This document shows, piece by piece, positions 60,306 through 64,000 of a stretch of 64,000 bases of DNA. Position 1 is the stretch's first letter. Every line of letters starts with the position of its first letter. This DNA is from Bacteroidales bacterium (GTDB lineage: Bacteria > Bacteroidota > Bacteroidia > Bacteroidales > P3). Both the position numbers and the translations under genes were made by a program. The notes beneath the pieces were generated by a model. That model was not told where the DNA came from. It ran no database searches and worked only from the letters and a program-made list of their open reading frames with translations. The DNA lies in contig JAFXXI010000010.1 of assembly GCA_017542345.1 (NCBI GenBank), forward strand, positions 22,232-86,231, read 5' to 3'.

Positions 60306-60803
60306 ATGAGACACGGTTGCAAAGTAAATCATCTGTCCAGAACCCACGCCCATCGCGTTGCTATGCTCTCCAACATGGCCACCTCGCTTATCATGCATAA
60401 GCGCATCGAGACCACTGTTGCCAAAGCTAAAGCGCTCAGAGTGTATGTCGAGCCCATTATCAACCGCTCGAAGGAAGACTCCACCCATAATCGCCGCATC
60501 GTCTTCAGCTACCTCCACAGCAAAGAGGCCGTCAACGAACTCTTCCGCGAGGTCGCTCAGAAGGTCGCCAACCGCCCCGGTGGCTACACCCGCATCTTGA
60601 AGACCGGCATCCGCCACGGTGACAACTCCGAGATGGCTATCATCGAGCTCGTCGACTACAACGAGAACATGCTCAAGGAGACCAAGACCAAGAAGGCTAA
60701 AGCCACTCGTCGTGGCCGCACCAAGAAGGCCGAGGCCGCTCCTGTGGCAGAAGCTCCTGTCGCCGAGGCTCCCGCCGCCGAGGAAACTCCCAAGGCTGAG
60801 TAA
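60306..60803 (+). CDS. rplQ: 50S ribosomal protein bL17 with Ala/Glu/Lys-rich tail
   Basis: This 165-residue protein has [20 protein letters not shown] and [22 protein letters not shown]. The last 45 residues are a repeat-like tail ([20 protein letters not shown], then [14 protein letters not shown]) that is longer than in E. coli but usual in Bacteroidota. It is the last gene of the operon. Confidence 0.97.
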   Translation: MRHGCKVNHLSRTHAHRVAMLSNMATSLIMHKRIETTVAKAKALRVYVEPIINRSKEDSTHNRRIVFSYLHSKEAVNELFREVAQKVANRPGGYTRILKTGIRHGDNSEMAIIELVDYNENMLKETKTKKAKATRRGRTKKAEAAPVAEAPVAEAPAAEETPKAE

Positions 60804-60838
60804 CGACAGAACAGCGTGCCCCCAGAGGCACATAAAGC

Positions 60839-60876
60839 AAAAGCCCATCCATTACGGATGGGCTTTTTTGTTTTTC
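60839..60876. terminator. Bidirectional terminator after the ribosomal operon
   Basis: AAAAGCCCATCC pairs with GGATGGGCTTTT across a 5-base loop, followed by TTTGTTTTT. It lies between the convergent rplQ and YigZ genes. Confidence 0.92.
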
Positions 60877-60883
60877 TATATCT

Positions 60884-61489
60884 TTATTGCAGGATGTCTA
60901 TCTTCACTGTCCGCAGACCTGCCACGTCGTCATAGAAACGCACCGACAGCGACTGTCGTACGCTGACCTCCAGCGAGCAGTCGAGGTTGAAGTTCTGGTT
61001 CTCCGGCTTCAGGTCGTAGTCCTTCAGTATGCGCATCACGTCGTTCATCGTCTCGTAGGCAAACGAGAGTCGGTAGCGGCAGTCGATGGTCTTCTCTATT
61101 ATCTGTGCGTGGTCTATGGCGTCGCGCGCGGCGGTTTTGTAGGCGTTGGCCAGGCCCGAGGCGCCGAGCAGTATGCCGCCGAAGTAGCGCACTACGACAA
61201 TGAGGGTGTCTGTCAGGTCGGCCGAGAGGAGTTGCCCGTGGATGGGACGGCCGCCGGTGCCGCTGGGCTCGCCGTCGTCGTTGGCACGGAAGGCGTCCTT
61301 CCGTGGGCCGAGGATATAGGCATAGCAGTGGTGGCGGGCGTCGAAGTAGTCTTTGCGCAGCTGCTCCAGATGGGTCTTCACCTCGTCGATAGTGCGCACA
61401 GGATAGGCGAAGGCGAGGAACTTGCTGCCTTTCTCCTTGTAGATGCCCTCACTCGGAGCTGCGATGGTGCGGTATGTGTCGTCGAACAT
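60884..61489 (-). CDS. YigZ/IMPACT family protein
   Basis: This 201-residue protein has the IMPACT fold: KEKGSKFLAFAYPVRT, HHCYAYILG, then DDGEPSGTGGRPI and VVVRYFGGILLGASGLANAY. Members have been linked to translation control or peptidase-like folds, but the bacterial activity is not settled. Its start shares the end of the ribD gene, so the two are co-transcribed. Confidence 0.92.
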   Translation of the reverse strand: MFDDTYRTIAAPSEGIYKEKGSKFLAFAYPVRTIDEVKTHLEQLRKDYFDARHHCYAYILGPRKDAFRANDDGEPSGTGGRPIHGQLLSADLTDTLIVVVRYFGGILLGASGLANAYKTAARDAIDHAQIIEKTIDCRYRLSFAYETMNDVMRILKDYDLKPENQNFNLDCSLEVSVRQSLSVRFYDDVAGLRTVKIDILQ

Positions 61490-62433
61490 CAGTCAATAAC
61501 AATTAGTCGGGTTGGACCAACGGGAGGGACGGTAGGTGATTTCAATCCGCTGCCGAGAGACTGGGGACTGCGCAGGATGCGCACCTCGTCGTAGAGGCCA
61601 CTCTCGATGAAGGCGTCCAATATCTTCCGTCCACCCTCCACGATGACGCTCTGCAGCTTGGCCTCAAATAATGCATGCAGCGTCTCTTCAATAGTCTGTG
61701 TGTGCAGATGGAGCCAATGAGACGGTACGTTGGTCAAGCGGTTTCTTCTGTCTAAAACCACAGGCTGCGGTGCAGGCCCAAGATAGTGTCTTGGAGTAAG
61801 CGACGGCTTGTCCAGTAGGTAAGTCTCCGAGCCCACCAGTATGGCCGCTTCCTCGGTGCGCCAACGGTGGTTCAGGCGGTTCTGCTGCTGAGTGCTCAGC
61901 CAATAGGGGCCTGCCGTGGCAGGAGCCATGAAACCGTCGGCGCTCTCGGCCCACTTCAATATCACGTAAGGGCGCCGTTGCTCCATGAAGGTGAAGAAGC
62001 GGCGGTTGAGTTCCCTACCCTCTTCCTCCAGCACATGGCGCACCACTTCGATGCCGGCGGCCTCCAGCTTGCGGAAGCCGTTGCCCGCCACCAGCGGGTT
62101 GGGGTCGTCGTTGCAGCAGACCACACGCTTGATACCTTTCTCGATGATGAGGTCGGCGCAAGGCGGAGTCTTGCCGTGGTGCGAGCAGGGCTCGAGGTTG
62201 ACATACAAGGTTGTCCCCTGTAGAGACGTGCCATGGCACGTCTCCAATCGCAGCAGAGCATTCCTTTCGGCGTGGTTGTGGCCGTATTCCTGGTGGTAGC
62301 CTTCGCTGATGATACGACCGTCCTTCACGACGACGCACCCCACCAGCGGGTTGGGCCTTACGCGTCCCAGCCCGTTGGCGGCCAACTGTAAACAGCGCCG
62401 CATAAACAATTTGTCTATCTCATGCTGCGTCAT
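61489..62433 (-). CDS. ribD: Bifunctional riboflavin biosynthesis deaminase/reductase RibD
   Basis: This 314-residue enzyme performs the deaminase and reductase steps that follow GTP cyclohydrolase II in riboflavin synthesis. The N-terminal deaminase has RVRPNPLVGCVVV, the zinc His and catalytic Glu in GHNHAERNAL, and the Cys pair of PCSHHGKTPPC. The C-terminal reductase has YVILKWAESADGFMA and VIVEGGRKILDAFI. A frame open to 62493 adds 20 residues that do not fit the family. It is expressed from a consensus promoter. Confidence 0.95.
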   Translation of the reverse strand: MTQHEIDKLFMRRCLQLAANGLGRVRPNPLVGCVVVKDGRIISEGYHQEYGHNHAERNALLRLETCHGTSLQGTTLYVNLEPCSHHGKTPPCADLIIEKGIKRVVCCNDDPNPLVAGNGFRKLEAAGIEVVRHVLEEEGRELNRRFFTFMEQRRPYVILKWAESADGFMAPATAGPYWLSTQQQNRLNHRWRTEEAAILVGSETYLLDKPSLTPRHYLGPAPQPVVLDRRNRLTNVPSHWLHLHTQTIEETLHALFEAKLQSVIVEGGRKILDAFIESGLYDEVRILRSPQSLGSGLKSPTVPPVGPTRLIVID

Positions 62434-62442
62434 TTTGTGATG

Positions 62443-62473
62443 CAAAGATACGATAAAACAGCCACATGGCAAA
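62443..62473 (-). promoter_or_regulatory. Full -33/-7 promoter of ribD
   Basis: Reverse-strand TTTG (forward CAAA at 62470-62473) and TATCTTTG (forward CAAAGATA at 62443-62450) are 19 bases apart. Confidence 0.85.
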
Positions 62474-62478
62474 ATTAT

Positions 62479-62509
62479 TTTGCCAGTTCGCAAAATATAC
62501 GTACCTTTG
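62479..62509 (+). promoter_or_regulatory. Full -33/-7 promoter towards the lipoprotein gene at 62745
   Basis: TTTG at 62479-62482 and TACCTTTG at 62502-62509 are 19 bases apart, divergent from the ribD promoter and only six bases from its -33 box. The transcript should start near 62515. Confidence 0.82.
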
Positions 62510-62529
62510 CACCGTCATTGTTGAGAGTT

Positions 62530-62673
62530 ATGGCAATGACGGTAGAAGAACTCAATTGCCTTACAAATCACCACCTTGAAGAAAATTCGAGTATCACCTA
62601 CGATATTGGGACTTTTGTGCTTTCTATAGGTACAAGCGTCCATGATTGTAGGTGGTTTGTGGTGAACCAGTAA
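62530..62673 (+). CDS. Short open frame in the leader of the lipoprotein gene (doubtful)
   Basis: ATG 62530 opens 47 codons (MAMTVEELNCLTNHH at the start, DCRWFVVNQ at the end). No family is recognised and the ribosome-binding site (GAGAG) is weak. The same bases contain inverted repeats, so the stretch may be a structured leader rather than a gene. Confidence 0.25.
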   Translation: MAMTVEELNCLTNHHLEENSSITYDIGTFVLSIGTSVHDCRWFVVNQ

Positions 62674-62696
62674 GGCAGATGGAAGGGCTTGTACCT
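62557..62696 (+). repeat. Crossed inverted repeats in a 230-base leader
   Basis: TGCCTTAC (62557-62564) pairs with GTAAGGCA (62670-62677), CCACCT (62571-62576) with AGGTGG (62650-62655), and AGGTACAAGC (62628-62637) with GCTTGTACCT (62687-62696). The last pair crosses the first two, a pseudoknot topology. Confidence 0.5.
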
Positions 62697-62744
62697 TTCT
62701 TATATGTCGGCAATAATGCAATAAACCTTATAAATCACCACACA

Positions 62745-63290
62745 ATGAAAAAACACATTATCATCTGCATTGCTTTAGTAGGCGTTTTCGCTCTTACAAG
62801 TTGCACTAACACGAGGCTGGTCACCTCTAAAAAAACATTCGACAAGACTATTGAAGAGGTGAAATCTGACCTTGTCAAACAGGGATACGCGCCATCGGGT
62901 AGTAGTACTGATACAAAAAATAATGTTTATGTAGAGGGTACATCATATTCAAGATACACCGGATATGGTTCCAAGATGGCCAATGATTTTGTGACCACAG
63001 ACACCTACCGCTTCTCCAGTGATGATGGCAGTACGATGCAATTCTCTGTTAGTTACAAAGCAAAAAATAATGGGAATCTCATTTATGTAACCGAAGTGGC
63101 TACATCTGGTTGCGAAACGTCTAATGCCAAGCAATATGAGAGTTTATGTGGAAGTTCGTCTCCGGTAAAGAAGATTGATCGCATGCCGCAAGATGCTTCC
63201 TTCGAGGAAACAGATGTGATGCGTACTACCTTGGCCGTTACTTTCGGTAGTGTTCTTGCAGGTGTCCTTATTGGCTTAATGATGTTGTAA
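62745..63290 (+). CDS. Lipoprotein with C-terminal membrane helix
   Basis: I do not recognise this 181-residue protein. A lipoprotein signal (IALVGVFALTSC) is followed by a compact domain (about 22-150) with KTFDKTIEEVKSDLVKQGY and a strand-rich FVTTDTYRFSSDDGSTMQF. The C-terminus has one hydrophobic helix (TLAVTFGSVLAGVLIGLMML), unusual for a lipoprotein. The frame is open from 62652, but MKKHIIICIA at 62745 is the signal start. It is AT-richer than its neighbours. Confidence 0.7.
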   Translation: MKKHIIICIALVGVFALTSCTNTRLVTSKKTFDKTIEEVKSDLVKQGYAPSGSSTDTKNNVYVEGTSYSRYTGYGSKMANDFVTTDTYRFSSDDGSTMQFSVSYKAKNNGNLIYVTEVATSGCETSNAKQYESLCGSSSPVKKIDRMPQDASFEETDVMRTTLAVTFGSVLAGVLIGLMML

Positions 63291-63301
63291 GACAAAAGAC
63301 A

Positions 63302-63345
63302 ACAAAGGTGCGCCCAACATTTTGCTGGGCGCACCTTGTTTTATT
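63302..63345. terminator. Bidirectional terminator between the lipoprotein gene and asnS
   Basis: AAGGTGCGCCCA pairs with TGGGCGCACCTT across about 9 bases, with TGTTTTATT after it on the forward strand and a T-rich run on the reverse strand. Confidence 0.88.
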
Positions 63346-63361
63346 ATTAAATGTTGTTGTT

Positions 63362-64000
63362 TTAGAACTCGGCGGTCTTGGGGGTGCGGGGGAAGGGGAT
63401 GACGTCGCGGATGTTGGCCATGCCTGTGACGAAGAGCATCAGGCGCTCGAAGCCCAGGCCAAAGCCGGCGTGCGGGCAGCTGCCGTAGCGGCGCGTGTCG
63501 AGGTACCACCACATGTCCTTCATGGGGATGTTCAGCTCCGTGATGCGGCCCATCAGCTTGTCGTAGTTCTCCTCGCGGACCGAGCCACCGATAATCTCGC
63601 CAATCTGCGGGAAGAGCACGTCGGTGCCCTGCACGGTGAGGCCCGAGAAGCCCTGCTTCTTGCCGGCCTCGACCGGCTCGTCGTTGAGCTTCATGTAGAA
63701 GGCTTTGATCTCCTTCGGGTAGTCAATCATGATGACGGGTTTCTTGAAGTGCTGCTCCACCAGGTAGCGCTCGTGCTCGGAAGCCAGGTCGACGCCCCAG
63801 CTGACGGGGAACTCGAACTTGTGGCCTTTGGCGACAGCCTCTTCCAGTATCTTGATACCCTCGGTGTAAGGAAGGCGCACGAAGTCGGTGTCGATGACGC
63901 CCTTCAGGCGCTCGATGAGGCCCGGGTCAATCATCTTGTTGAGGAACTCGAGGTCGTCCATGCAGTGGTCGAGGGCCCAGCGGACGCAGTATTTGATGAA
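63362..64000 (-). CDS. asnS: Asparaginyl-tRNA synthetase, C-terminal part (cut by window end)
   Basis: The last 212 residues of a class II synthetase are present, open to the window end ([20 protein letters not shown]). Motif 2-like and later segments are visible: [58 protein letters not shown] and the motif 3 GFGLGFERL. The ending [13 protein letters not shown] is typical of AsnRS and distinguishes it from AspRS. It charges tRNA-Asn. The catalytic start lies beyond the window. Confidence 0.95.
   Translation of the reverse strand, partial: FIKYCVRWALDHCMDDLEFLNKMIDPGLIERLKGVIDTDFVRLPYTEGIKILEEAVAKGHKFEFPVSWGVDLASEHERYLVEQHFKKPVIMIDYPKEIKAFYMKLNDEPVEAGKKQGFSGLTVQGTDVLFPQIGEIIGGSVREENYDKLMGRITELNIPMKDMWWYLDTRRYGSCPHAGFGLGFERLMLFVTGMANIRDVIPFPRTPKTAEF

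Overview
The window is a piece of a Bacteroidota chromosome, most likely order Bacteroidales, with fairly high GC in its coding regions. The reasons are the gene families (NBP35/Mrp plus NFU, DUF2520, DUF4878, FtsX-type permease, a TonB-dependent receptor, a M1 peptidase ending in a type IX secretion sorting domain), the TAnnTTTG (-7) / TTTG (-33) promoters used by the Bacteroidota housekeeping sigma, weak Shine-Dalgarno sites, and a fused str-S10-spc-alpha ribosomal operon that contains map and infA and lacks tuf. The sequence alone does not fix a genus. There is no rRNA, prophage, insertion sequence or CRISPR array.

Layout. 1-8.6 kb: end of metG, a secreted Ser/Arg-rich protein with a Nudix gene, then a long tightly overlapping run (S41 protease, TlpA-like thioredoxin lipoprotein or periplasmic protein, Mrp ATPase, NFU scaffold, cobalamin adenosyltransferase) and a DUF2795-DUF2520-TatD operon. 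8.7-13.1 kb: solitary ackA, a GtrA/secreted-protein pair, and two lysine-fermentation genes (CoA-transferase alpha subunit and 3-aminobutyryl-CoA ammonia lyase), followed by a PrsW protease. 13.3-17.9 kb: two tRNA-Ala genes, recQ, lptB, manC. 17.9-21.7 kb: a 54-residue gene, a reverse-strand efp operon with two lipoproteins, and a lipoprotein gene. 22.2-26.9 kb: a sirtuin operon that runs through an Ig-like lipoprotein to a MOP-family flippase. 27.1-29.5 kb: fabD and cysS. 29.5-34.9 kb: an alternative sigma factor, a membrane-anchored repeat protein and a TonB-dependent receptor, plus further envelope genes. 34.9-41.1 kb: PHP phosphatase, a convergent LolE-like permease/rbfA pair, outer-membrane protein, M1 peptidase, SprT. 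42.4-60.8 kb: 33 ribosomal/translation genes from rpsL to rplQ on one strand. 60.9-64 kb: YigZ, ribD, a small lipoprotein and the end of asnS.

How the parts connect. Much of the window is core translation (33-gene operon, efp, rbfA, metG, cysS, asnS, tRNA-Ala) and envelope biogenesis (lptB, manC, flippase, lolE-like permease, TonB receptor, T9SS cargo). The most interesting non-core signals are: (1) a dispersed intergenic element built of exactly twelve 11-bp units, present in opposite orientations at 20554-20685 and 41205-41336, with a shorter C-rich relative at 2049-2100; (2) the same bipartite motif with identical spacing (GTAAGATT-N8-TTTTTGCGTATTA) directly upstream of the sigma-factor gene and of the nearby TonB receptor, which suggests an autoregulated sigma-receptor regulon; (3) unusual insertions in LptB and in ribosomal protein uL23; (4) an orphan pair of lysine-fermentation genes; (5) a perfect 24-bp palindrome inside the ribosomal operon.
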